From: an uncultured bacterium
GTDB taxonomy: Bacteria > Verrucomicrobiota > Kiritimatiellia > CAIVKH01
Direction of reading: 5' to 3'
Length of the DNA: 47,020 nucleotides
NCBI GenBank assembly: GCA_937958885.1
Contig: CALGMT010000050.1
Span: 1 to 47,020, forward strand
Of the stretch, positions 1 to 8,467 are shown in pieces (positions within the stretch are counted from its first letter, which is position 1; each line of letters opens with the position of its first letter). Below the pieces are notes generated by a model. The model worked only from the letters and a program-made list of their open reading frames with translations. It was not told the origin of the DNA and searched no databases. A program made the translations under genes and the position numbers.

Positions 1-78
1 CTCACGAACACGCCAGACGGGGCAATAATGCGATACCGCCGGTTTTAGGTTGCCCAGCCCAGATGCCACATCAAGACC

Positions 79-99
79 CCGGCGGGCTCGCCCCGCCGG
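79..99. repeat. GC-rich hairpin, dispersed copy A
   Basis: An 8-bp inverted repeat, CCGGCGGG at 79-86 and CCCGCCGG at 92-99, closes a 5-base loop and is followed by GTGAAT. A closely similar block lies at 29205-29225, also followed by GTGAAT. Both copies sit in non-coding DNA upstream of a plus-strand gene and both have TTTTAGG about 25-35 bases before them. It may be a small dispersed intergenic repeat or a transcript-end hairpin. Positions 1-78 and 100-265 otherwise show no gene or clear signal. Confidence 0.45.
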
Positions 100-265
100 T
101 GAATGAGCTCGGCAGCTAGCCGCTCGCCTACACACGCGCACATTCTCATTCAAATCCGATACTCAAAACTCAAGTAGCCGGAAAGCTTCTCTGCACAGAC
201 CTTAATTGACGCATACCATCGGCCGCTCTATGCTCCGCCGCCTTATACCGACGAGGAGTACGACC

Positions 266-667
266 ATGGCGGAACCCGACATGCTGCGGGAAATGTTCAG
301 GATGCAGGCCGCGCTGAATGCGCGCATCGGCGTCCGCGATTCAACAGAAATGACCCAGGAGGAACAGCAGAAGTGGGTCTTAAACTACTGTCGCGCGATG
401 ACCCAGGAAATCGCCGAGCTGACCGACAGCATCCCGTGGAAATGGTGGGCGAAATACCAGAAGTTCGATCTGCAAAATGCGCGTGTCGAGGTCGTGGACC
501 TCTTTCATTTTCTGATCTCGGTCGCCGAAGTCCTCGGCATGAGCGCCGACGATGTGTTTGCGTACTACAAGGACAAGAACAAGGTCAATTTCCAGCGCCA
601 GGATTCCGGCTATCACGAGAAGGACGAATCGGACAACCGCTCGGTGGGGCAATCGTCGACGTCCTGA
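266..667 (+). CDS. dimeric all-alpha dUTPase-like nucleotide pyrophosphatase
   Basis: The 133-residue protein matches the dimeric dUTPase family (dUTPase_2, all-alpha NTP pyrophosphatase fold). Family members hydrolyse dUTP, and often dUDP, to dUMP, keeping uracil out of DNA and supplying dTMP synthesis. Visible signatures are E48xxE51 in a helix ending in IPWKWW, E75xxD78 in the second metal-binding helix, and the C-terminal KDKNKVNFQRQDSGY segment (about 102-116) that binds the phosphates. The frame is open from 206, but ATG 266 has GAGGAG at 253-258 with 7-base spacing, so that start is preferred. It faces the DUF1015 gene, with only 35 bp between the two stops. A MazG-like relative with another nucleotide substrate cannot be excluded. 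Confidence 0.8.
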   Translation: MAEPDMLREMFRMQAALNARIGVRDSTEMTQEEQQKWVLNYCRAMTQEIAELTDSIPWKWWAKYQKFDLQNARVEVVDLFHFLISVAEVLGMSADDVFAYYKDKNKVNFQRQDSGYHEKDESDNRSVGQSSTS

Positions 668-702
668 CCGCGCCACCGCCCCGGCGCAGCGCCTGTCGCG
701 CG

Positions 703-1926
703 TCACGCATCCAGCGGGTGTACAAATAGGCCGGAGCGGAGCTTCGGCTCGAACCACGTGCTTTTTGGCGGCATGATCTGACCCGCATCGGCGATCGCCA
801 TCAACTGCCGAACGTTCGTCGGAAAGAGCGAGAACCCGACCGCCGCACGGCCGTCGTCCACCCGCGCCTGAACCTGTTCCGCGCTGTCCACGCCGCCGAC
901 ATACTCGATCCGGCTGTTGTTGCGCGGGTCTGCGATCCCGAGGACCGGTCCGAGCAAGCGGTCCTGCAATACCGAAACATCGAGCGCGGCCACGGGATCG
1001 GCGGCGGGATCAGGTTGCCAGCGCAACACGTACCATTTGCCGGCGAGCCGCATATGAACCTGGGCGGCGGCGGAGGGACGCGCCTCTGTCGTTTCAGCGA
1101 CATCGAATCGGCGGCGCACTTCCGCGAGCAGCGCGGCGGGGGTCAATCCATTCAGATCCTTCACGAGGCGGTTATAGGCCAGCACTTGCAACTGGCTCGC
1201 GGGGAACGTGACCGCCATGACCCAATTGTAGGGCTCGTCGCCGTGGTGCGCCGGGTTGAGTGCCGCGCGTTCGCGACCCGCCCGCGATGCGGCCGCCGCG
1301 CGATGGTGCCCGTCCGCGACATACACGAGCGGGACTTCTGCAAACGCGGCCCGCACCGGCTCCGAATCGGGTACCCGCCACACCTCGTGGCGGATGCCGT
1401 CGTTCGCGACAAAATCGATAGGCGCGGGCTCGGCGACGATTTGAGAGACGAGCGCGTCAATCGCCGGGCGGTCGGCATAAAGCAGAAAGATCGGTCCCGT
1501 CTGCGCGCCGACCTGCAGCACGTGCTGAGTGCGGTCGTCCTCGGTGGGCTTCTTGGTCTTCTCGTGCTTCTTGATCAGGTCCGCGTAGTAATCTTCAACA
1601 TGGAAGCCGCCAACGATTCCGGTTTGGGCGTGGGACCCCATCGTGATGCGATAGATATACAACGCAGCCGCGCCCGCGGGCATTAGATCGCCGGCGCGCA
1701 GCAGGCGTTCGAGATTGCGCCGCGCGGTCTGGTGGTGAAGTCCAGTGCTGGGATCAAAGTCGGCCGGCAGGTCAACTTCCGGACGTTCCACGTGCAGGAA
1801 GCTGGAGGGATTTTCTTCCGCCTCGCGGCGCGCATCTTCCAGGTCGCCGACATCGTAGGGCAGACTCGCGACCGCGCGGGCGCGGTCGGGCGGAGGCTGA
1901 AGGACGTGTATCGGTTGAATGCGCAT
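703..1926 (-). CDS. DUF1015 family protein
   Basis: A 407-residue soluble protein of the DUF1015 family (PF06245), whose biochemical role is not established. Recognisable family segments are the N-terminal RIQPIHVLQPPPDRA followed by SLPYDVGDLEDAR, then FLHVERPEVDLP, the central YVADGHHRAAAASRAG, and the C-terminal RIEYVGGVDS. The start at 1926 (ATG RIQPIHV) is preferred over upstream in-frame starts because GAGGAG lies 8 bases before it and the family N-terminus begins there. In other bacteria the gene is often found near serine biosynthesis genes; here its neighbours are dUTPase (convergent) and a repeat-bearing gap, so context gives no functional hint. No membrane segment or signal peptide is seen. 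Confidence 0.85.
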   Translation of the reverse strand: MRIQPIHVLQPPPDRARAVASLPYDVGDLEDARREAEENPSSFLHVERPEVDLPADFDPSTGLHHQTARRNLERLLRAGDLMPAGAAALYIYRITMGSHAQTGIVGGFHVEDYYADLIKKHEKTKKPTEDDRTQHVLQVGAQTGPIFLLYADRPAIDALVSQIVAEPAPIDFVANDGIRHEVWRVPDSEPVRAAFAEVPLVYVADGHHRAAAASRAGRERAALNPAHHGDEPYNWVMAVTFPASQLQVLAYNRLVKDLNGLTPAALLAEVRRRFDVAETTEARPSAAAQVHMRLAGKWYVLRWQPDPAADPVAALDVSVLQDRLLGPVLGIADPRNNSRIEYVGGVDSAEQVQARVDDGRAAVGFSLFPTNVRQLMAIADAGQIMPPKSTWFEPKLRSGLFVHPLDA

Positions 1927-2704
1927 TGCGGAAACTCCTCGTGGAAGCGCGCCGATGTACCACGCTCCCCCGCCCTTCACAACCCCATTTCAATCTCCCG
2001 CGGGTTCGCCACGTTCGGCGGATTCAGTTTCGGAGTCGCACACGCCATAATCTAATTATCTAGAAACCCACCTCTAGTCACCTTTATGAGGATGAGAACG
2101 CGAGTGTGGACCACACGGATTCCGCCGATCTCGCCGGCGGTCAAGGCTGTCGTGGCGGCAGCTCTTCTCCAGCGGGGTTGTTGCCCAAATAATGGCCCTA
2201 AAAAACCTCGTCCCTCGGGCACTCTGTTGCGGAAATACCCACCCCGCCCTTCGGGCACCCCTCCGGAGGAAGGGACTAGTTTTGCGCACAAATCTGATAG
2301 TCCCCTCCTCTGGTGGGTCCGCGAAGCGGGGGTGGGTATTGTTGCCCGTACCCGAAACGCTGTTTTCTGACCGAATCAAAAAGATCGTGAACTGATAACT
2401 TGTTTGGGCAACAGCCCCGGACTATTTTCCCCATGTCCGCACTTGATTCAACCGACCAGCATCATCCCGCACATCCATCAACCGCACATCGCCGCCGAAC
2501 TTGCGTCTTTAGCCGCCTGTTCAGCCCCCGATCCAAACCCATTTTGCGACTATTTGCAGACTGCTCATATCGCCTCGCAGGTGCAAATGTTAAGATTCAG
2601 CGTCTGACCCCTTTTTGTCGATTGGAGGTGCAGAACCTGGAGTGTCAGTCCGTCGGTTCGCAGCGGCTTGCACGCCGCTCAACCGTATGCGTATGCTGGT
2701 TGAC
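1927..2704. other. divergent intergenic gap without genes
   Basis: This 778-bp gap separates the minus-strand DUF1015 gene from the plus-strand DUF4380-like gene. It holds the MITE-like repeat at 2174-2418. Outside the repeat there is an AT-rich patch around 2049-2062 (TAATCTAATTATCTAGA), which could be promoter DNA, though no paired -35/-10 boxes stand out. Short open frames here have no recognisable motif or ribosome binding site and look like chance. Confidence 0.6.
2174..2418. repeat. MITE-like inverted-repeat element, copy 1
   Basis: The 245-bp element is bounded by near-perfect inverted repeats of about 17 bp: left GGGGTTGTTGCCCAAAT at 2174-2190 and right TGTTTGGGCAACAGCCCC at 2401-2418. 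Inside is a long imperfect hairpin, with CCACCCCGCCCTTCGGGC and CCGGAGG on one arm and GGTGGGTCC, GCGAAGC and GGGGGTGGG on the other. The whole element aligns with 20712-20945, including the tail with AAAAAGA before the right end. It has no coding capacity. It could be a non-autonomous mobile element or an intergenic structured repeat; no target-site duplication is obvious. Confidence 0.75.
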
Positions 2705-3754
2705 ATGAAAACCACCGCTGTAATGTGCGCCGCGGCGTTGACCGCGCTCGGACTCTCCGTTGCTGAACCGCCTACGCGCGTGCCCGTCGAACCCCTCTCG
2801 CCACGCGAGCTATTCGGACATCCCGACGCGTTTTTGCTGCAAAACCGAGTGGTCGAGGCGGTGCTATTTCCGAGCGCGGGCCGCTTGGGGTTCTTCAATT
2901 TCCGCGGAGAACCAAATGCGTTCCGATTCGACACCGGATTGGCGGAATGGGCCGCGAATCACCCGTCCGAACCGGGATCAGACTGGCGCAATTTCGGCGG
3001 CGACTGGCTGTGGCCGATCGCGCAGGCGCATTGGTCGAAGCATTTTGGCGCGCATTGGCCGCCGCCCTGGATGATCGATGGTCCCGGTTGGATGGCGCAC
3101 GGCTGGTTGAACCAGGACGGTTCCGAATCCGTCGCAATGGAACTCGATATCGGAGATCCGCTCCATATCGTCGTGCGCAGGATCTTCACCCTGCCGCCCG
3201 ACTCAACCGCGCTGACAATTCAGCAACGCATCGAGCGGAAAGCGCCGTCCGATACGCCGGTGACCTTGTGGTCAATCAGCCAGATCGCGGGCGCGGAACG
3301 CGTCGCCATGGCTGTGGAAACAAACAGCGCGTTCATCGGCGGCTACCGGGTGCTCGACTTTGATCCGCCGGCTGACGAGGTGCTGATTCGAACCGATCCT
3401 GCGGTGTTGATGGTCGACACCCGTCGAGCAGGCGAAATCAAAATCGGCAGCGATTCCCCGCGCGGTTGGATCGCGGCGCAACGCGGCGATCTGCTGATCT
3501 TCGAACGCGCGGTCGGGCGTCCGGATGCGGCGGTATTCCCCGACGGCGGATGCCGGACGGAGCTGTATTCGAACAGCGGGCTCGGCTATTCCGAAATTGA
3601 GACCTTGAGCGAAGAGCGCTCACTTGCGCCGGGCGAGGCGATCGAAAATGTGCTGACCATCTCCCTGCACCGAATTCCCGCGGACATGACCGACACCGAA
3701 CTCGCCGCGCGATTGCGCGCGATCGCAGGCGAACCCGCTGATTCTCCCCGCTAG
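2705..3754 (+). CDS. exported DUF4380-like protein
   Basis: A 349-residue protein that starts with a clear signal peptide (MKTTAVMCAAALTALGLSVA, then EPPT) and should be exported. The body resembles DUF4380 proteins: a repeated beta-sandwich-like pattern with VVEAVLFPSAGRLGFF, then GGDWLWPIAQAHW and WPPPWMIDG, and a late GYSEIETLS segment. Members are predicted carbohydrate-binding or aldose-epimerase-like folds, but no activity is established and none is claimed here. ATG 2705 is chosen because it places the signal peptide at the N-terminus; ATG 2693 is a close alternative and neither has a strong ribosome binding site. It ends only 9 bp before the stop of the convergent glycosyltransferase operon. 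Confidence 0.7.
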   Translation: MKTTAVMCAAALTALGLSVAEPPTRVPVEPLSPRELFGHPDAFLLQNRVVEAVLFPSAGRLGFFNFRGEPNAFRFDTGLAEWAANHPSEPGSDWRNFGGDWLWPIAQAHWSKHFGAHWPPPWMIDGPGWMAHGWLNQDGSESVAMELDIGDPLHIVVRRIFTLPPDSTALTIQQRIERKAPSDTPVTLWSISQIAGAERVAMAVETNSAFIGGYRVLDFDPPADEVLIRTDPAVLMVDTRRAGEIKIGSDSPRGWIAAQRGDLLIFERAVGRPDAAVFPDGGCRTELYSNSGLGYSEIETLSEERSLAPGEAIENVLTISLHRIPADMTDTELAARLRAIAGEPADSPR

Positions 3755-3763
3755 CGAAATTCG

Positions 3764-4924
3764 TCAGGATTCTGCGACCCAATCGGGTCGCGGGCCGCCG
3801 CCCGTGAGCCAGGTGTAGATCGACATCATTTTTTCAGCGATACCCGGCCACGCAAACGAACGTTCGACCAGTTTGCGCCCTCGCCCGCCAATCGCGGAAC
3901 GCTCGTCGGGCGCCATACGAAAAAAGGCGCGAAGACGTTCTGACAGCGGCGCGGGATTTGTTTCGATCTCGAGCGCCGCGCCCGTTTCGAATCCTTCCGG
4001 GAGATTGCACGCAGACGTCATAAGGACAGGGCGACCGTACGACCACGCTTCGAGAATGGTCATCGGAAGCCCCTCGCTAAATGAAGGGAGCACAAACCCG
4101 GCCGCGGCGCGATAGGCAGCAGCCTTTTGTGCGCCATGCAAAGGGCCCAACAAGAGGATCGAGTCGCGCACGCCGCGCGCGCGCGCCAGGGCCTCGATTT
4201 CAGCGCCGTGTCCCCCCTGGTCCCATCCCGCAATGGCAAGCCGCCACTCCGGCTCGTGCGCCATCGCCCATGCTTCGATCAACGGACGAAGCCCTTTCTT
4301 GGGATGGAGGCGTCCGAGAAACAGCAGCACCGGCGCTCCCTGCGGCACGCGGTCCGCCCAAGGTGGCGATACCGGAGCGCCCGACAAATCCGGCAGATCA
4401 ACGCCGTTCGGGATGACGGCGATTGGATTCCTGATTCCAAAGTCGCGAATGGCCTGAGCCTCCGACGCGCACAGGGCGTGCAGACAGGCGGCGTGTTCGA
4501 GATGCGCGCGCTCGTAGAGCGCAGCAGCGATGCGCTTTTTCCAACCGGAATTGCGAAGCGCCCACGGATCGAGCATGCCGTGCGGCGCGATCACAATCGG
4601 GCAGCGCGCCCGTCGCGAGCGGCGAAGATTCGCCATGGACGGATACATCCATAACCCCGCGGCATGCGTCACATCGGGTTCGAACGCGTCCAGCGCACGC
4701 GCGAGCGCGGGGGCGAATCCGAATGCGCGCGGACCGCGCACGGGCGCGGCCAGCGCGGGGATCGGCGCCCAGAGCGGGGCATCGGCATCGGTATGCTCGT
4801 CGCGCAAACCGAAGGCACGAACTGCTCCGGCGGGCAGCGGCAGTGATTGGGCTAGCCGGCGGACGCTCTCGGAAACACCGCCGTTGAGGCGCGAAACGGA
4901 CGACAGAAGAAACGCGACCTTCAC
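3764..4924 (-). CDS. GT4 family glycosyltransferase (operon gene 6)
   Basis: A 386-residue GT-B glycosyltransferase of family GT4, predicted to transfer a sugar from a nucleotide donor during surface polysaccharide assembly at the cytoplasmic membrane. The N-terminal domain begins KVAFLLSSVSRLNGGVSES; the acceptor-side block PIVIAPHGMLDPWAL and the linker VIPNGVDLP are typical. The donor domain has LLFLGRLHPKKG and the E-x7-E motif EGLPMTILE followed by GRPVLMTSACNLPEG. The start is GTG at 4924, which overlaps the previous gene's TGA (GTGA) and has GGGGAG about 7 bases upstream. The frame is open far upstream, but that part lies inside the preceding gene. It is the last gene of a minus-strand operon. 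Donor and acceptor are unknown. Confidence 0.85.
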   Translation of the reverse strand: MKVAFLLSSVSRLNGGVSESVRRLAQSLPLPAGAVRAFGLRDEHTDADAPLWAPIPALAAPVRGPRAFGFAPALARALDAFEPDVTHAAGLWMYPSMANLRRSRRARCPIVIAPHGMLDPWALRNSGWKKRIAAALYERAHLEHAACLHALCASEAQAIRDFGIRNPIAVIPNGVDLPDLSGAPVSPPWADRVPQGAPVLLFLGRLHPKKGLRPLIEAWAMAHEPEWRLAIAGWDQGGHGAEIEALARARGVRDSILLLGPLHGAQKAAAYRAAAGFVLPSFSEGLPMTILEAWSYGRPVLMTSACNLPEGFETGAALEIETNPAPLSERLRAFFRMAPDERSAIGGRGRKLVERSFAWPGIAEKMMSIYTWLTGGGPRPDWVAES

Positions 4925-6135
4925 GCGAAACTCCCCGGCGGACCGAGATCTTCGCGACCAAGCCGCGCGAGCGCGATGCGCGCCGCTTCTACCAGATTCG
5001 CGCCGAACACAGCGGGCGTGAACGCATCGATGATCTCGAGGGATCGCTGCCCCATCCGGTCGCGCGCAGCAGGGTCTTCCGGGACTCGCGCGAAGGCATC
5101 CGCAATCGCGTCGGGATTGCGCGGATCGAACGTCCATCCATTTTCGCCTTCGCGCACGAGGTCGGGCGCGCAGCCGCAGCGTTCGGACACCAGCACCGGC
5201 AGCCCGGCGGCCATCGCCTCGTTGACGACGAGGCCCCATTGCTCGGTCGTGCTGGCGAGAATGAACGCATCGGCAAGCGCATAGTACTTGGGCAAGTCAG
5301 GATACTGAACGAAGCCGGGCCAATGGACCCGCGCCGAGATGCCAAGCGAGCCCGCGAGCTTGTGCAGTCGGTCGCGAAGTTCGCCGTCCCCGCACAGCAC
5401 GAGGTCGGGCGCGTCGGGACGCCGTGATAAAAACCGGGCGTAGCCGCGCAGAAGACCATCGATGTTTTTCTTCGGAATAAAACGACTGGAGGACAGGAAA
5501 TAGCGCTCGGGCAATTTCGCCGCCGCGCGCGCAGCGTCGGCATCCGCGCGCACGCGCTTCGCGCCCTCCGCGAAATAAGCGTTATCGACCGCATCATAGC
5601 CGTGAAAAATACACGCGCGCGGAATGCCGAGCGCGGCGGCGTATTGGGCGTGCCGGACGCCGCCGACCAGCGCGGCGTGAAATTTTCGGACAAGCCACTG
5701 CTTGGCGATCTCGCGCGGCCAAAGACGAAAATGGTCGCCCTTTGAAGACTCGCTCATCAACACGGCGGCCCGCTTGTTCCTGCGGCACCAATCGAGGCCC
5801 GCCGTCGCTTCAGTGAACGCCCATCCCGGCAGCGCGACGGCCACCGGGTCAATCGCATTCAACTGATCGTGCAAGCGGCGCACGAGCGCGGCGGCTGGGA
5901 TTTGCTGATACGGCACCTGCGGGAAGAGCACGGTGCAGGGAAAATCGCCGGGATGGTTGACCGGGCTCCATGCGTACGTGCTGTCGGATCCGGCCACCGC
6001 GATGCCGTGCAGGCGCGCGCCGACGCGGATCAGCGTCTCGTGTGCGCCGCGCAGACGAGCGAGGTGATACGGCCCGAAACGCGAAAACATGACCGCGACG
6101 GTTGGAACGGATTGCGCTGACAATCGATTATTCAT
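4921..6135 (-). CDS. GT4 family glycosyltransferase (operon gene 5)
   Basis: A 404-residue GT-B fold GT4 enzyme. The N-terminal domain starts with a Rossmann strand, TVAVMFSRFGPYHLARLRG, and carries a conserved SESSKGDHFR stretch after ALPGWAF. The donor domain has FLSSSRFIPKKNIDGLL, the LCGDGELRDRL strand-turn and E-x7-E in STTEQWGLVVNEAMAAG, followed by SERCGCAPDLV. It probably adds one residue to a polysaccharide repeat unit. ATG 6135 overlaps the end of the ligase-like gene by 8 bp. No Shine-Dalgarno is seen, so translational coupling is likely. Its GTGA overlap with the next gene shows that they are co-translated. Confidence 0.85.
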   Translation of the reverse strand: MNNRLSAQSVPTVAVMFSRFGPYHLARLRGAHETLIRVGARLHGIAVAGSDSTYAWSPVNHPGDFPCTVLFPQVPYQQIPAAALVRRLHDQLNAIDPVAVALPGWAFTEATAGLDWCRRNKRAAVLMSESSKGDHFRLWPREIAKQWLVRKFHAALVGGVRHAQYAAALGIPRACIFHGYDAVDNAYFAEGAKRVRADADAARAAAKLPERYFLSSSRFIPKKNIDGLLRGYARFLSRRPDAPDLVLCGDGELRDRLHKLAGSLGISARVHWPGFVQYPDLPKYYALADAFILASTTEQWGLVVNEAMAAGLPVLVSERCGCAPDLVREGENGWTFDPRNPDAIADAFARVPEDPAARDRMGQRSLEIIDAFTPAVFGANLVEAARIALARLGREDLGPPGSFA

Positions 6136-7609
6136 GCTGGCGGGGGGATACAGATGCGCGCCGAAACGGAACGGCAACCGGTTCGCGATCGGCCACCATT
6201 GCGGCCAGCATCCAGAACCCCCAGAACGTTTTGTAGAACTGAAAGGAGAGCGACAGCCAGAAAATGAGCAGCGCGAAGTGGAACAAATAGAACCCCAAAA
6301 ACCGCCAGTTATCCGGTCGACGCCAGAGCCGCACGAAGGGAAAGAAAAAGAAAAACGCGACCGCCGCCATGCCGGGCACGCCCGTCCATCGTCCGTAGTC
6401 GAGAAATACGTTGTGCGAGAGATAATTCCCATACACGGCGTACTCCGGCGGGATGTCTTCGACTTCGTTGTTGAACGCGATGCCGAGCACCGGATAACGC
6501 ATGATGGTGCGCAGCGAATACTCCCACACATCGGAGCGCGACGCCGCCGCGCCGTATTCGTGCGAAGTCCGCTGATAGTATTCGTACAGCGCATCGATGC
6601 GGTCGCGCGTTTTGAAGGCGTTGGTCATGTAGATCACGAAAAAGAGCGTGAGCGTCCCGGCGATCAAGGGGGTGAGACTCGCGCCCGTTCGCTGCAGCAG
6701 GCGCATGCTCTTCAGGCGGAAGTACACGATCCCGACGAAGACCAGCATCATCGCAAATCCGGCATAGGCGCCGTGCGTCATCGTCGCAACCAGCGGGGGA
6801 ACCGCGATGAAGAACGCCGCCACGGTCAGCAGGCGCAGGCGATGGATCTGATCGGGATACCGGCCGGATACCATCGCCGACAACGTGAGGCCGAGCACGC
6901 CGAACATGCCCATCAATAGCGGAGGCCAGATCATCACGGCGTCCGCGCGCACGCCGCCGAGCCGCGCATAACCGCTGCGCTCGCCGCCCCAGGTGGACAG
7001 ATCCACCGGCAATCCAAATTGCCAGGCCCAGAATGCGGCAGCGGCCATCAGCGTCCCGATGCACATGCCGAACAAACATTTGAGGTACCGGCCCTTCGCG
7101 GCATTGATCTGCTGGCACGCAATGACCGAGTAGGTGAGCGCTTTGAAATACTCGCTGTTCGGTTCATAGATCGGTTCGCCGGTGATCAGCCAGTGCCAGA
7201 CGAGCCACGGGATCACCGGCCAGAGCAACCCCAACCCCCTGAGGTCCATGCGCCGATGTACCGCGAAGGTGACGGCGATCCACGTCACCACGCCGACTTG
7301 GGCCGGATTCAGAAGCGCGCCATCGGGATAGGGGAGAAATTGGGCGCATGCGATGTAAAAGAACCCCGTTGTCGGCGTCAGCCAGCAGACCGTCGCCATC
7401 AGCACGATAATCGGAAGCGCGATGGCGGAATAAAGGACCGGCTTGAGCTGCAACATCAACGTCAGCACGATACACAATGGAAAAATCCAGCGTTCCGTGC
7501 GGGAAAGCGCGATATTCCAAAACAGGGAACCGTAGCGTTGTGCCAGTGGATGAGCCGCAGGAATTGCGCCGCCCGGCGCGGCGAACGATGTTGCGAAACC
7601 CGTGTTCAT
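6128..7609 (-). CDS. O-antigen ligase/polymerase-like membrane protein
   Basis: A 493-residue polytopic membrane protein with about 10-12 predicted segments (for example WIFPLCIVLTLML, IALPIIVLMATVCWL and LLTVAAFFIAVPPLVA). A large soluble loop near residues 340-400 contains SRSDVWEYSLRTIMRYPVLG and NYLSHNVFLDYG. That loop pattern (R/W...P-x-x-G...HN) is typical of the Wzy/WaaL ligase superfamily, which joins or polymerises undecaprenyl-linked glycans on the periplasmic face. The start MNTGFATS at 7609 overlaps the preceding gene's stop (ATGA). It sits among glycosyltransferases, which supports the role. Whether it is a polymerase, a ligase or an exopolysaccharide polymerase cannot be told from sequence. 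Confidence 0.8.
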   Translation of the reverse strand: MNTGFATSFAAPGGAIPAAHPLAQRYGSLFWNIALSRTERWIFPLCIVLTLMLQLKPVLYSAIALPIIVLMATVCWLTPTTGFFYIACAQFLPYPDGALLNPAQVGVVTWIAVTFAVHRRMDLRGLGLLWPVIPWLVWHWLITGEPIYEPNSEYFKALTYSVIACQQINAAKGRYLKCLFGMCIGTLMAAAAFWAWQFGLPVDLSTWGGERSGYARLGGVRADAVMIWPPLLMGMFGVLGLTLSAMVSGRYPDQIHRLRLLTVAAFFIAVPPLVATMTHGAYAGFAMMLVFVGIVYFRLKSMRLLQRTGASLTPLIAGTLTLFFVIYMTNAFKTRDRIDALYEYYQRTSHEYGAAASRSDVWEYSLRTIMRYPVLGIAFNNEVEDIPPEYAVYGNYLSHNVFLDYGRWTGVPGMAAVAFFFFFPFVRLWRRPDNWRFLGFYLFHFALLIFWLSLSFQFYKTFWGFWMLAAMVADREPVAVPFRRASVSPRQHE

Positions 7610-8467
7610 GCGCGATTCAACCGTTGCCACTCCCGTGCAGCCGCCCAGCTCATCGGCGTCCGCTCGCGCCATCGCGCAACGGTGAGGCCGATCCCGGCGA
7701 GAAGACCGACGGATTTGCGAACGAAATTGCGCTTGAAGAGAAACGCGCGCCGCACGGACCGCGCGATTCCCAGCGGCAATCCGAGCGGCAGCGGAAAATT
7801 CATCGAGGTCAGCAGCACCGCATTGCGGGCGTACAAGTAATCGTATTCGCCAAAGTCGCGGCGCTCTGCGGGATTATAGAACTGGTTGTGCTCGACCAGC
7901 ACGCTCGCATCATACCAGATGCGGTGCCCTGCCGCAAACAAGCGAGCCGCCAGTTCGGGTTCCTCATAGCCATAGATCCACCACGGTCGATATCCGCCGA
8001 TCGCCATCACCGTCGGCACGTGGAACAGCGCACAGCCGCCCATAAACCACGTCGTCAAGCCGGACGGCATGTCGGCGGGCCGGTCGAGTCGCCCATCCTT
8101 CTTCGCGCGACATTGAAATCACCGGATGCGCCCCGCGTGGCGGCGGATCGACGAGATAAGAAAAGAGATTTCCGACGTCGATAAATTATTGGTCGTCGTC
8201 CAGGAAAATAGCGTACGGCGTCCCGCACGCGCGCATCAGTTCGTTGCGCCCGTGCGCCTGACCGCGCTGGCGCTCGCCGCGCAACAGATGCGCGCCGGGC
8301 CAGGATTCGACCACGCCCCGAATCGCATCGGGATTGTCCGATGCGTCGTCGTACACCCACATCGGCCAATCGGCGAATCCTTTTTTCCGCAAGTGCGTAA
8401 AGGTGTCGGCGAGGATGGCAGGCCGATTGCGCGTCGCGATCAAGATGGAGCAGGCGGCGCGGCTCAT
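7606..8467 (-). pseudogene. GT2 family glycosyltransferase, disrupted
   Basis: The gene starts at ATG 8467 (ATGA overlap with the upstream gene) with a GT2 GT-A domain: ACSILIATRNRP, WVYDDASDN and the metal-binding FLDDDQ. A TAA at 8188-8186 follows DDDQ directly. The same frame continues past it as FIDVGNLFSYLVDPP. A one-base shift near 8103-8118 then moves the protein into the frame that runs KKDGRLDRPADMPSGLTTWF and WWIYGYEEPELAARL to a stop at 7606. Its total length of 862 bp is one more than a multiple of three. The intact protein would be about 287 residues, typical for a GT2 rhamnosyl- or galactofuranosyltransferase-like enzyme. The stop lies in a tandem AAT-AAT; losing one AAT would restore DDDQFIDV. 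It is either a real decaying gene or two assembly errors. Confidence 0.8.

Noticed and set aside
7606-8467. Programmed frameshifting or stop read-through for the GT2 gene
   Set aside because: There is no slippery heptamer with a following structure, and two separate lesions would each need recoding; decay or sequence error is simpler.
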